The position numbers were made by a program, and so were the translations under genes. The notes beneath the pieces were generated by a model. That model had not been told where the DNA came from. It did no database searches and was given only the letters and a program-made list of their open reading frames with translations. From Clostridia bacterium (lineage in GTDB: Bacteria; Bacillota; Clostridia; UMGS1810): DNA of 42,950 nucleotides. Positions 32,260-41,096 of the stretch are shown piece after piece; positions within the stretch are counted from its first letter, which is position 1; each line of letters starts with the position of its first letter. The stretch is from assembly GCA_017621495.1 (NCBI GenBank), contig JAGATB010000035.1:1-42950 (forward strand). The letters run 5' to 3'.

Positions 32260-33108
32260 TTACAAGCCCGATTCATAATCGCCGGGAGCCTTACCGGTAA
32301 TTTTTTTAAAAGCCCGATAAAAATTAGCCGTATTATGGAACCCACAGTCAAAGGCAATGTTGAGTTTTTTGTCACCGGACATACCCAGAAGCATTATAGC
32401 CTTATCTATGCGCTTTATAGTTATATAATCCCAAGGCTTTATACCGTTGTACCGCTTAAACACAGTGCAGAAGTACGAACGGCTCATATTCGCCTCCTGT
32501 GCTATGACATCCAGGTCCAAATCCGTCTCCGGATGCGAATCTATGTACTCCATAGAATGCTTTAAGTTCTCAAGGTTATATAATCGACTTGACGACATTT
32601 TATGTTTTTTCACATATCCGCAATACCTTAGCAAGTATAATAATACATGCACAATATTTGCCTTTATGGCAGCTTCATAATCCTCATCAAGGTTAATTAG
32701 CTCCGTCTCACATGCCACAACACGAGGATAAACATAATCTGCATGCTTTTTATCAAGGCGATTTTGGAATTTATCGTTTCTGTTTAGAAATGTACTCAGC
32801 AGATTGGTGTCAGAAAATCCACTGTCTACAGACCATATATAATGGGGTTCAAAATGCAGACAAAGTATATCAATACTATCTGTATAATTTTTGACACGGT
32901 GCTTATCATTAGGTGAAAACATCATCACATCACCGGTTTCAAATTCAAATTCCCCTCGTGCAGACTCTACCACACCTTTGCCGGAGATAACGCATGATAT
33001 CTCTATGGCGGTATGATGATGTACACTTGTGAGCATGTTCATATCATCAATTGACATATGAAACATTCTCAGCGGCTTAAACGGCTTTTTTTCAATTCTT
33101 TTCTTCAT
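32260..33108 (-). CDS. AraC-family transcriptional regulator with cupin domain
   Basis: DNA-binding regulator of 282 aa. The cupin-like N-terminal domain has TSVHHHTAIEISCVISGKGV (residues about 28-47). The AraC double HTH is in the C-terminal third: LDVIAQEANMSRSYFCTVFK and LNIAFDCGFHNTANFYRAFK, ending KITGKAPGDY. The start is ATG 33108, with GAGGTG 9 nt upstream; the GTG at 33120 is part of that site. It sits upstream of the amino-acid transporter in the same direction but the transporter has its own promoter, so a regulatory link is unproven. Confidence 0.92.
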   Translation of the reverse strand: MKKRIEKKPFKPLRMFHMSIDDMNMLTSVHHHTAIEISCVISGKGVVESARGEFEFETGDVMMFSPNDKHRVKNYTDSIDILCLHFEPHYIWSVDSGFSDTNLLSTFLNRNDKFQNRLDKKHADYVYPRVVACETELINLDEDYEAAIKANIVHVLLYLLRYCGYVKKHKMSSSRLYNLENLKHSMEYIDSHPETDLDLDVIAQEANMSRSYFCTVFKRYNGIKPWDYITIKRIDKAIMLLGMSGDKKLNIAFDCGFHNTANFYRAFKKITGKAPGDYESGL

Positions 33109-33189
33109 GGGTATTATCACCTCACACTATAGTAAAACTTTTCGTACATAAAACAGTTTTAGATGTTACAAAATAAATTAAATAATATT

Positions 33190-34092
33190 TTAAAACAGTT
33201 TGCTTTCATATATCCTTTTAATACCTTGTATTACCTCATCATAGGAAACCTTTTCAAACAACAACAATTCTGTAATCGATTCATAATCACTTTTATAAAT
33301 TGATTTCTCTATTATTTCATTAAGTAAGTCATTGATATTTATATTATCCTGAGCAGAAAGACAGGTTTTATGGATTTTTCTTTCCTCACGAACAGATATA
33401 ACAAGCTCTCTCAAATTGTCATCTATACAAACTACATCAAGTAATTTATACAAGTCATATAAATGTCTTGAATGTTCATTAATTCTCCCATCAAGGTAAT
33501 AATCACAAATAGCAAAAACTTTATCTACAAATGTCCTTTCTGCAGACTGTACCATTAATTTAAAAGGCTCCAGGTTGTATTTTGATATTAAGTCATGAAA
33601 ACCGTTTTCTGACAAAAATTCATAAATCATACTTGCAGCTTGCATAGTATTGTTAGGATATGCCTTTATATAAACTGCTGTTTCCACTATTAAATGTTGT
33701 TTTAGTGAAGATGCTCTAAACATAGCAGGAAAATCAATAATATACCTATTAAAATCTCTCCTGCTTCTGATATTGTCCGAATTATTTAATTGGAGTCCTA
33801 AATCCTCAATAATGGATATTATTGTCTTTTTTAATTTTTTTCTTTGCCCTTCTGTAGGCTTTGTCTCACACTCAATATTCAAGTCTATATCTTCTGAAAA
33901 GCGCTTAATTAGTTTGTGACATTTTGACAGAGATGTTCCACCCTTAAATATTATAGTAGGTAATTGAGAAGATATTTTTTGTAAAAACAGTGTTACAAAA
34001 TAATCTTTCTCAACAATGCTTGTATCCACACCGAGAGTCTCTGATGTTTTTAGAACTACTTGTTCAAATATTTCTTTATCATTGTGTAACAC
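33190..34092 (-). CDS. AbiEii-type nucleotidyltransferase toxin
   Basis: Protein of 300 aa of the AbiEii/AbiGii nucleotidyltransferase family. The active-site block is FKGGTSLSKCHKLIKRFSED followed by IDL (residues about 44-66), with the catalytic G-G-x-S and D-x-D features. Toxins of this group modify tRNA 3' ends or otherwise use nucleotides to stop growth during phage attack (known for MenT and AbiE relatives). It starts at GTG 34092 inside the end of the antitoxin gene (14-bp overlap), which couples their translation. The full-length motif suggests an intact toxin. Confidence 0.9.
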   Translation of the reverse strand: MLHNDKEIFEQVVLKTSETLGVDTSIVEKDYFVTLFLQKISSQLPTIIFKGGTSLSKCHKLIKRFSEDIDLNIECETKPTEGQRKKLKKTIISIIEDLGLQLNNSDNIRSRRDFNRYIIDFPAMFRASSLKQHLIVETAVYIKAYPNNTMQAASMIYEFLSENGFHDLISKYNLEPFKLMVQSAERTFVDKVFAICDYYLDGRINEHSRHLYDLYKLLDVVCIDDNLRELVISVREERKIHKTCLSAQDNININDLLNEIIEKSIYKSDYESITELLLFEKVSYDEVIQGIKRIYESKLF

Positions 34093-34699
34093 TATATATC
34101 ACTTCACTTTCTATCAAATTTCTCATCACTTTATCTGGGAATACAGGTGCATACCGTGTAATGTCTTCTCTTGTTATTTTGTTCTCATTTACATACCGTT
34201 TAAGTGCAGACTTCTGAAATTGATCCATATTGCCGGGTATAACGTAATTCATTAATTCCAGAAAACGTAATACAGCTTCATTCTCTTTGGTTACATCAAT
34301 CTTGCTGCGACGCAGTCTCACCTTTACATGAGCAATATCCACATCCCGAATTTTTGATGATTCATTATTGGTGCATATTTCTATTATATTAGGCATTTGT
34401 GTAGACATACCAAACTGATTTAAAAGTGTCTGACCGCTATAAAATCCAAAAATTTCACTATCAGACCTTATATACTTTTTTTCTATAACCTTTTCAGGAT
34501 TAAGAAGTGTCTTACCAAAAATTGTTTCTTTTGGAATGTAATATATACCCTTATCAAAACGAATAAGTTTCTTTTCTGCACATAGTTTATTCAATTCCTT
34601 ATAAATCCATGGTCTGGAATAATCCTTGAATAATATCTCTGTAACAAAGATAGGTTCATTATATCCAAAATTCATTAACAAGCTTTCATATAATGTCAT
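34079..34699 (-). CDS. AbiEi-type antitoxin / transcriptional regulator
   Basis: Protein of 206 aa placed just before the AbiEii-type toxin. The N-terminal winged helix spans about residues 12-60 (FVTEILFKDYSRPWIYKELN, then LIRFDKGIYYIPK), matching the antitoxin DNA-binding domain that represses its operon. A C-terminal domain (residues about 85-205, GFYSGQTLLNQFGM ... HVKVRLRRSKI) fits the AbiEi C-terminal fold. The start is ATG 34699 with GGAGGTG upstream. A promoter lies at 34753-34781. In the type IV AbiE system the antitoxin does not bind the toxin directly. Confidence 0.88.
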   Translation of the reverse strand: MTLYESLLMNFGYNEPIFVTEILFKDYSRPWIYKELNKLCAEKKLIRFDKGIYYIPKETIFGKTLLNPEKVIEKKYIRSDSEIFGFYSGQTLLNQFGMSTQMPNIIEICTNNESSKIRDVDIAHVKVRLRRSKIDVTKENEAVLRFLELMNYVIPGNMDQFQKSALKRYVNENKITREDITRYAPVFPDKVMRNLIESEVIYSVTQ

Positions 34700-34752
34700 A
34701 TAAACACCTCCTATATAGGCTCCTGTCATATTTTATATCCTATTTTAATATT

Positions 34753-34781
34753 ATTATACGACTTTCAACCCAAAAAGTCAA
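34753..34781 (-). promoter_or_regulatory. promoter of the AbiE operon
   Basis: The minus strand reads TTGACT (34776-34781), 17 bp, TATAAT (34753-34758). Confidence 0.85.
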
Positions 34782-34807
34782 ATGTTTTATAATTTTTCTT
34801 TAAAAAA

Positions 34808-34836
34808 CCTCGCTCCCACCAAATTAGGGAGCGAGG
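34808..34836 (-). terminator. terminator of the htrA transcript
   Basis: CCTCGCTCCC (34808-34817) pairs perfectly with GGGAGCGAGG (34827-34836). On the minus strand it is followed by TTTTTT. Confidence 0.9.
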
Positions 34837-34865
34837 AAAAAGAAAGGGGATAAAGTCTATGTTCA

Positions 34866-34914
34866 GGCATTGAACACCGTGCTCATGTCTCTCATAACCA
34901 CAGTGCTCAATGCC
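34866..34914 (-). other. long hairpin in the htrA 3' region
   Basis: Arms 34866-34881 and 34899-34914 pair over 16 positions. The two non-Watson-Crick pairs are G-U wobbles only if the minus strand is transcribed, so the structure belongs to htrA mRNA or a small RNA cut from it. The terminator follows 30 nt later. Confidence 0.65.
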
Positions 34915-34941
34915 CGACAAGACTATTGGGAATAAGCTGTT

Positions 34942-36378
34942 TTATTCTGCGCTCGGTATCTCTTCACCGAGTACGAGAGTTATATCTCTGTATTTGCCCT
35001 GACGGTAAACCTTGATTTTCATTTCATCGCCGGGCTGCATTTTATTTTTTATCTCGTTGATTTCCTCAACAGTTGTTACCTTCTTGCCGTCACATTCAAC
35101 GATGATATCACCTATTTTGACACCCGCCATATATGCCGGTGAATCGGGAGTCATACTGGACACATACACACCCACCTTGAGGTTATATGCCTCGGCATCC
35201 TCCTCTGTAACCGCTCTGCCGCCTATACCTATGATAGGTCTGCCGGTTACGTATCCGCTGTCTATTAGGTCACTGATAATCGGCTTGGCTTCATCTATCG
35301 GTATAGCAAATCCTAAGCCTTCAAGAGTATCCGAGGATATCTTGGCTGTATTGATACCTATCAGATGACCGTATGCATTTACAAGTGCACCGCCCGAGTT
35401 ACCTGGATTAATTGCAGCGTCTGTCTGTATAAGATTAAGTGTCTTATTATCTATAGTCACACTTCTGTTGAGACCGCTTATGATACCCTGTGTGGTAGTT
35501 CCGGCAAATTCCTGACCCAGGGGGTTACCGATTGCAATAGCTGTATCACCTACTCTCAAATCCGAGCTCTTGCCAAACTGAGCAAAGGTGAGGTTCTCAG
35601 CATCTACCTTGAGCACTGCCAAATCTGTCCTGGAGTCTCTGCCTATGAGCTTGGCGCTGTATTCATCACCGGTATTTAATATAACCGTAAGGGAGTTAGC
35701 ACCCTCTATAACGTGATTGTTGGTCACTATATAACCGTCCTCACTTATGATAACACCCGAACCGCTGCTCTGCTGTTCTGTGGTGCCGCCATTACCGTAA
35801 AAGCCAAATCCGAAGCCGTATGAAGGCACATCAGCTGTGTTTATGATACCCACAACGGCAGGACCCACCTTATCTACTATCTCCGGGGTAGTCAGGGCTT
35901 TATTGCCCTCGCTGTCTGCCACCGCCTGAGCCACTATAGCAGAGCCCTTGGTGGGCTTTTTGCTGTCAGTGGTCTGCTTCTGCTCTCCGAAGGAAACACT
36001 ATCCTGAAGTTTTGCCACAAGCTTAGGACCGTATACCGCACCGGAGACCGATATCGCAGCCGTAAGCACTACAGCAATAGCCGCAGCATACAGGGGTACG
36101 CGTCTTTTTTTTTTCTTTTTGATATTGGTATTATAGAAAGTGGCGTCTGTGTCTGCGGTGTAGGTATTATATGCGGACGCACTCTGATAATCTGCACCCG
36201 AAGTGTTGAAGTCTGCACCTTGAGACTGACTGTAAGTATAGTTACCGCTGTCTTGTGTGTTGTATGAATTGTACGTATATGAAGAAGATGCACTTTCGCC
36301 GGACGAAGCATTTGACTGAGATTTCGCAGAGTCTATATTATTCTCAAAATCGTCCTTGAACCATTTGTAATCATCCAT
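34942..36378 (-). CDS. HtrA/DegP-like membrane-anchored serine protease
   Basis: Surface quality-control protease of 478 aa. Residues 1-95 are cytoplasmic and rich in Ser, Tyr and Asn, ending in a KKKKKR stretch, followed by one membrane segment (VPLYAAAIAVVLTAAISVSG). The trypsin-like domain holds the triad histidine in YIVTNNHVIEG, aspartate in DSRTDLAVLKV and serine in NPGNSGGALVNAYG. A C-terminal PDZ domain covers about residues 380-470. It degrades or refolds misfolded exported proteins. The start is ATG 36378 with GGAG 8 nt upstream. It follows a two-component system by 83 bp, as in CssRS-HtrA-type arrangements. Confidence 0.93.
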   Translation of the reverse strand: MDDYKWFKDDFENNIDSAKSQSNASSGESASSSYTYNSYNTQDSGNYTYSQSQGADFNTSGADYQSASAYNTYTADTDATFYNTNIKKKKKRRVPLYAAAIAVVLTAAISVSGAVYGPKLVAKLQDSVSFGEQKQTTDSKKPTKGSAIVAQAVADSEGNKALTTPEIVDKVGPAVVGIINTADVPSYGFGFGFYGNGGTTEQQSSGSGVIISEDGYIVTNNHVIEGANSLTVILNTGDEYSAKLIGRDSRTDLAVLKVDAENLTFAQFGKSSDLRVGDTAIAIGNPLGQEFAGTTTQGIISGLNRSVTIDNKTLNLIQTDAAINPGNSGGALVNAYGHLIGINTAKISSDTLEGLGFAIPIDEAKPIISDLIDSGYVTGRPIIGIGGRAVTEEDAEAYNLKVGVYVSSMTPDSPAYMAGVKIGDIIVECDGKKVTTVEEINEIKNKMQPGDEMKIKVYRQGKYRDITLVLGEEIPSAE

Positions 36379-36461
36379 CTTTAACACTCCTTTTCTCGCT
36401 TTCTGTAATTATATAATATCACATGTTTTTGAATAAACTATGAATTAGATATGAAAAAATT

Positions 36462-37892
36462 TTAAATTCCTGAATTCTTTGATTTTGCCAGTGTAAACGT
36501 AAATTTGGTGAACTCATCTACCCTGCTCTGAACCTGTATATTTTCATTGTGCATATCGAGAATTCTTTTTACTATATAAAGTCCCAGTCCCATACCCGTG
36601 CGGTCTTCACTGCGGGATTTGTCCGTTTTATAAAATCTGTCCCATATGAACTGCAGTTTATCCGACTCTATACCATGACCTGTATTGATTATATTTATCA
36701 CGGCTTTGTCTCTTTTTTCTTCAATTTCTATAGATATACTGCCGCCTTCGGGAGTGAATTTCACCGCATTGTTTATGAGGTTTATGAATACCTGTGTTAT
36801 ATTGTCTTTGTCGGCATTCACCATTAGTCTGCCCTCACCTATGTTAAGAGATACATCTATATTTTTACTTGTTATCATCATCTCAAACTTAAGCAGGGAA
36901 ACCCTGGCAAGCTCATTTAAGTCAAAATCCGACCTATCAAGCTTGGCTTCTCCGCTCTCCATACGTGATACCTGCAAAAGGCTGGTGATAAGCCTTGACA
37001 GCCTCTTGGATTCGGAGAGGACTACCTCCAGATATTCATCTCTGGTCTCCTCCGGTATGGTGCCGTCCAGTATACCCTCTACGAATCCGGAAATTGTGGT
37101 AAGAGGTGTACGAAGCTCATGGGATACGTCTGAGATAAAGCCTTTTCTCAAATTCTCCAGATTGTCTAAAGATGCCGCCATCATATTTATATTTTTGGCA
37201 AGCTCACCGAACTCATTGTCGGCAGTGTAGTGTACCTTGTTGGCAAAGTTACCCTTGGAGAACTCTATAACAGCCGCATTCATCTTACTGATAGGGCTTG
37301 TAATCCTAAGTGACAGCACATAAAATAATATTCCCGCCATCACCATGGCTATTATTATCATCACTATCATGCGGTGAGATACAAAATCATACATGCTCAT
37401 CACGTCCGGTACCAGCTGATTAAACATCACTCCGCCGTATATTTCGTTATCATGAATGAGCGGTGCACCTACGGTAAGTATCTTCTCACCGCTTTTATCA
37501 CGGTATACATCCATAGTGACTATGGATTCGCCCTTAAGCACGGGCTTGCTCACCACGTCACTCACTTTTTCAAAAGAAGTTCTGTTGAGCTTCTTGCCGG
37601 AGGTGGCAAGCATGAATCCATTGTTGTCAAACACCGTGACAGAGGACTGGGTATTGGAGCTTACGGTGTCTATAATATTCTGAAACATTATATCCATCAC
37701 TTCGCTCTGATTGGTAAGTGCGAAGTACGTAGCATCCTCTATATCATCAACATTGCTCTCCAGCAGTCTCGCCTTTTCGCGTATAGCAAAGCTCTCCATG
37801 TACGTAGTAAAATACACGGTTATGGTTACGAGTATGATACCTATCACCAGAAAGCTGCCTATGATGAGATTGCCGAATAAACTTTTCCTCAA
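36462..37892 (-). CDS. sensor histidine kinase (HAMP, HisKA)
   Basis: Membrane sensor kinase of 476 aa. Membrane segments lie at about residues 10-30 and 172-192, bounding an extracytoplasmic sensor of about 140 residues. HAMP follows (SLRITSPISKMNAAVIEFSK). The phosphoacceptor histidine is in DVSHELRTPLTTISG (about residue 257). The ATPase domain has NLINNAVKF (N box), INTGHGIESD (G1) and TGMGLGLYIV (G2). It phosphorylates the response regulator encoded just upstream. The start is TTG 37892; GAGGTGAAG, the end of the regulator gene, serves as its ribosome binding site, so the two are coupled. Confidence 0.93.
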   Translation of the reverse strand: MRKSLFGNLIIGSFLVIGIILVTITVYFTTYMESFAIREKARLLESNVDDIEDATYFALTNQSEVMDIMFQNIIDTVSSNTQSSVTVFDNNGFMLATSGKKLNRTSFEKVSDVVSKPVLKGESIVTMDVYRDKSGEKILTVGAPLIHDNEIYGGVMFNQLVPDVMSMYDFVSHRMIVMIIIAMVMAGILFYVLSLRITSPISKMNAAVIEFSKGNFANKVHYTADNEFGELAKNINMMAASLDNLENLRKGFISDVSHELRTPLTTISGFVEGILDGTIPEETRDEYLEVVLSESKRLSRLITSLLQVSRMESGEAKLDRSDFDLNELARVSLLKFEMMITSKNIDVSLNIGEGRLMVNADKDNITQVFINLINNAVKFTPEGGSISIEIEEKRDKAVINIINTGHGIESDKLQFIWDRFYKTDKSRSEDRTGMGLGLYIVKRILDMHNENIQVQSRVDEFTKFTFTLAKSKNSGI

Positions 37893-37893
37893 A

Positions 37894-38580
37894 CTACTTC
37901 ACCTCAAATTTGTAGCCTACACCCCATACAGTTTTAAGCGACCACTTATCGCTCACACCTTCTACCTTTTCTCTGAGACGTTTCACATGTACATCTACAG
38001 TTCTGGAATCTCCGAAATATTCGTAACCCCACACCTCGTCCAAAAGCTGGTCACGAGTAAACACCTTATTGGGGTGCTTGCACAGATAATTCAAAAGTTC
38101 AAGCTCCTTTGGAGGGATTTCCATCACTGTACCGTCGATTTTAAGCTCGTATGTACTCATGTTGATACTGAGCTTGTCAAAGGTGATTTCACCGTCGTCC
38201 TCAAGTGCAGATTCGCTCCTCCTGAGCACCGCCTTCAGTCTGGCGATGAGCTCCTTGGGCTCAAATGGCTTTACCACATAGTCATCTGCACCCAGCTCAA
38301 GGCCGAGCACCTTGTCTATGGTCTCACCCTTTGCAGTGAGCATTATCACAGGGATTTTGCTTGTCTGACGTATCTGCTTCAACACCTCTATGCCGTCAAT
38401 TTCCGGCAGCATCACATCCAGTATGACTGCCGCGGGCTTCTCCGCTTCTATAAGCTTTAAAGCCTGCCTGCCGGCATACGCACACTTAACCTCAAAACCT
38501 TCCTTGGTAAGATACAGTCTTACAAGCTCGCAGATATTCTTGTCATCATCTACAATTACTATGGTATTATTTACTGTCAT
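37894..38580 (-). CDS. OmpR-family response regulator
   Basis: DNA-binding response regulator of 228 aa. The receiver domain has IVIVDDDKNI (acidic pocket), the phosphoacceptor aspartate in AVILDVMLPEIDG (about residue 53) and the lysine in VIMLTAKGET. The winged-helix output domain covers about 130-226 (PPKELELLNYLCKHPNKVFT and SRTVDVHVKRLREKV). It is the partner of the kinase encoded 1 bp downstream and may control htrA. The start is taken as ATG 38580, with GGAGG 9 nt upstream; ATG 38586 is only 3 nt from the site. It overlaps the YtvI-like gene by 14 bp. Confidence 0.95.
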   Translation of the reverse strand: MTVNNTIVIVDDDKNICELVRLYLTKEGFEVKCAYAGRQALKLIEAEKPAAVILDVMLPEIDGIEVLKQIRQTSKIPVIMLTAKGETIDKVLGLELGADDYVVKPFEPKELIARLKAVLRRSESALEDDGEITFDKLSINMSTYELKIDGTVMEIPPKELELLNYLCKHPNKVFTRDQLLDEVWGYEYFGDSRTVDVHVKRLREKVEGVSDKWSLKTVWGVGYKFEVK

Positions 38581-39655
38581 TTTCATTTACCTCCGTAAAT
38601 TCAATGTTTTGATTTGATTCTTTATTTATTTTAATCACATTGATTACTATAATGGCTACAAGCGGCCCCATAATCATGCCTATCACACCTATGAGCTTGA
38701 GTCCTGCATACATGGATATAAGTGTGATAAGAGGATGAGTACCCAATTGACCGCTGAGCACTCTGGGCTCTATAAACTGCCTGGTAAGCAGTACTATGAG
38801 ATACATACATACCAGCCCCACAGCCTGTGTGAAATTGCCTTGTATCAGGCAAAATACCGCCCAGGGATTGAGGATAATGCCCGTACCCAAAATCGGTATG
38901 GCATCTATTATACTTATAAGCAATGCCAGCAGCACGGAGAGCTTGATATCGAGTATCAAAAATCCCGTAAGCAATTCGCAGAAAACCACACCCATTATAA
39001 TGAGCTGTGCCTTCACATATCCCCCGAATGCCTTTGAAAAGCTGTCTCGTATATGTCTGAGATATGTAATCTTATCCTCGGAAATAAACTTCTTAAGCTC
39101 CCCGGTAAATCCCGAAAAATCATAACTGAAAAAATACAGTGCCATGAGAAATACTATGGTGAAAACCAATGCACCGGGAATTTTGCCTGCGGCTCCGCCG
39201 AGCTTCGGTAATGCAGTTTTAATGGCAGGCATCAGCAGCCCTTGGGCATCGGAACGGATGTACTCCACAAGCTTGACAGCGCCGGACTGCAGCCCTCCCG
39301 GCAATACCTCTATAAACTCCCATACAAAGACAGGTAAGCCGTCCCTGGTGTCCTTAAACATATTTACCACTGTTTTGATTTCATTAACGAGCACCCCGGA
39401 TATGCCATAAATAACACCACACAAAATCCCCACTACCACAAGCATAGAGATTATAACCGCCAGCCTTCCGGGGATATGAAGCTTCCTAAGGAGACTTGCT
39501 ACGGGCTTTATTATGAGGCTTATAACCCATGCAAAAAAGAATGGTAATATGCACGAAACTGCCTTGGGCAGTACAAATAAAACCACCATTATCACAAGTA
39601 TGGTATATGCCAGAGTTATGAGACTTTTTGCAGGGTCTTTGCCTATAATATTCAT
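38567..39655 (-). CDS. AI-2E family permease, YtvI-like
   Basis: Polytopic membrane protein of 362 aa of the AI-2E transporter superfamily. Eight or so segments are visible, beginning with YTILVIMVVLFVLPKAVSC, with the typical long extracytoplasmic loop at residues about 100-155. The C-terminal signature includes IDAIPILGTGIILNPWAV and EPRVLSGQLGTHPL. YtvI-type members are linked to sporulation in Bacillus; other members act as sodium/proton antiporters, so the substrate is open. GAGGG lies upstream of ATG 39655. It overlaps the response regulator start and follows apgM by 20 bp. Confidence 0.88.
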   Translation of the reverse strand: MNIIGKDPAKSLITLAYTILVIMVVLFVLPKAVSCILPFFFAWVISLIIKPVASLLRKLHIPGRLAVIISMLVVVGILCGVIYGISGVLVNEIKTVVNMFKDTRDGLPVFVWEFIEVLPGGLQSGAVKLVEYIRSDAQGLLMPAIKTALPKLGGAAGKIPGALVFTIVFLMALYFFSYDFSGFTGELKKFISEDKITYLRHIRDSFSKAFGGYVKAQLIIMGVVFCELLTGFLILDIKLSVLLALLISIIDAIPILGTGIILNPWAVFCLIQGNFTQAVGLVCMYLIVLLTRQFIEPRVLSGQLGTHPLITLISMYAGLKLIGVIGMIMGPLVAIIVINVIKINKESNQNIEFTEVNENDSK

Positions 39656-39675
39656 AAGTTTCCCTCGCTTTTTTA

Positions 39676-40884
39676 TTATTTGATAAAGCGCTCCATGAGC
39701 TTATGACCTTCCTCTATAAGGATACCGCTCTTTTTGGCTTCATCTTCGCTGTACATGGTTACATCATTTGTCTTTTCATCGGTGCTGTCGTAGATTATAT
39801 AGGGTACACTGTCTCTGGTGTGAGTGCGAAGCTTAAGGGGAGTGGGATGATCGGGCAGGATTAACATGCGATAATCCACACCGTCTCTGTCCAGTGCTTC
39901 CTTAATATAAGCTACAACCTTCTCATCTATTAATTCTATGGATTTTACCTTGTTTTCTATCTCGTGCCTGTGACCGCATTCATCGGGAGCTTCCATGTGA
40001 ATATAAACATAATCACTGCCGTCTGCTATCGCCTTTAATGCTGCGTCGGCTTTGCCCTTGAAGTTAGTGTGTACATTGCCTGTAGCTCCCTCTACTTCAA
40101 CTACATCCATAGCGGCACACATACCTATACCCTTTATAAGGTCCACCGCACTTATGACCGTACCCTTAAGACCGTATTGCTCCTTAAAGTCCGAGAGAAG
40201 CGGTTTCTTACCCTCACCCCATATCCATATGGAGTTTGCCTTTCTTAAGCCCCTTTCGGCTCTGGCAATATTAACAGGGTGGTTGTTTAAAATATCGTAG
40301 CTCTTTACCATCATATCATATATAAGCTCACTGCCCTCACCCTTGGGTATGTAATCCTTTACCTTCTGCTCCAATATATCATGAGGTGGTGTAAGGGTAA
40401 AGTCATAGGGACCATTATCCCACACCATAATATGGCGGTAACTTACACCCGGATAGAATGAAAACTTATCATCTGCAAATGCTTCATTAACAGCCGCTAT
40501 AAGCTCCCTTGCCTCCTCGGTGGTTATCTCATCCGAGCTGTGGTCTACTACCGTCTTTTCTGCGTAATCCTCTTCATCGGAAACCGTAACAAGATTGCAG
40601 CGGAAGATTATGTCTGTATCCTTCATATCTACGCCGACGCTGACTGCTTCCAGCGGTGAACGGCCGGAATAATACTTCACCGGGTCGTATCCCATAGCCG
40701 CCAAATTGGCAACATCACTTCCGGGAGAAAGCGTTGAGGGTACATTTTTTACATGACCGGTCTCACCGTGCTTTGCCATATAGTCTATACAAGGCTTATG
40801 AGCACACTCAAGCGGAGTTTTGCCGCCGAGCTCGTCTACCTTGTAATCTGCCATACCATCGCCTAAAATAACTAAATACTTCAT
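39676..40884 (-). CDS. apgM: cofactor-independent phosphoglycerate mutase
   Basis: Interconverts 3- and 2-phosphoglycerate in glycolysis. Protein of 402 aa of the archaeal-type (ApgM) branch of the alkaline phosphatase superfamily. It shows VILGDGMADYKVDELGGKTP (metal-binding aspartate), STLSPGSDVANLAAMGYDP with the nucleophilic serine, YVYIHMEAPDECGHRHE and MLILPDHPTPL. It is distinct from the longer GpmI form. The start is ATG 40884 with GGAGG 8 nt upstream. It is the first gene of the leftward apgM-ytvI-regulator-kinase cluster. Confidence 0.95.
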   Translation of the reverse strand: MKYLVILGDGMADYKVDELGGKTPLECAHKPCIDYMAKHGETGHVKNVPSTLSPGSDVANLAAMGYDPVKYYSGRSPLEAVSVGVDMKDTDIIFRCNLVTVSDEEDYAEKTVVDHSSDEITTEEARELIAAVNEAFADDKFSFYPGVSYRHIMVWDNGPYDFTLTPPHDILEQKVKDYIPKGEGSELIYDMMVKSYDILNNHPVNIARAERGLRKANSIWIWGEGKKPLLSDFKEQYGLKGTVISAVDLIKGIGMCAAMDVVEVEGATGNVHTNFKGKADAALKAIADGSDYVYIHMEAPDECGHRHEIENKVKSIELIDEKVVAYIKEALDRDGVDYRMLILPDHPTPLKLRTHTRDSVPYIIYDSTDEKTNDVTMYSEDEAKKSGILIEEGHKLMERFIK

Positions 40885-41026
40885 ATTCAAAACCTCCGAA
40901 GTGTATAAAATGTCTTTTGATATAAATCCTCATATTATATTATGCAACAAAATGCCGCAAAAATCTACCCTTAAATTAAAAAATTAATAATTTTTTTACA
41001 CATTGTAAAATAAAATATATTTCTAC

Positions 41027-41055
41027 TTGAAATTATTGAGGTTTTGATGTATACT
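41027..41055 (+). promoter_or_regulatory. promoter of galE
   Basis: TTGAAA (41027-41032), 17 bp, TATACT (41050-41055), about 40 nt before the galE start. Confidence 0.75.
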
Positions 41056-41096
41056 TAGGGTGTATGACAAATTATATACAGAAAGGAAGTAATTAC

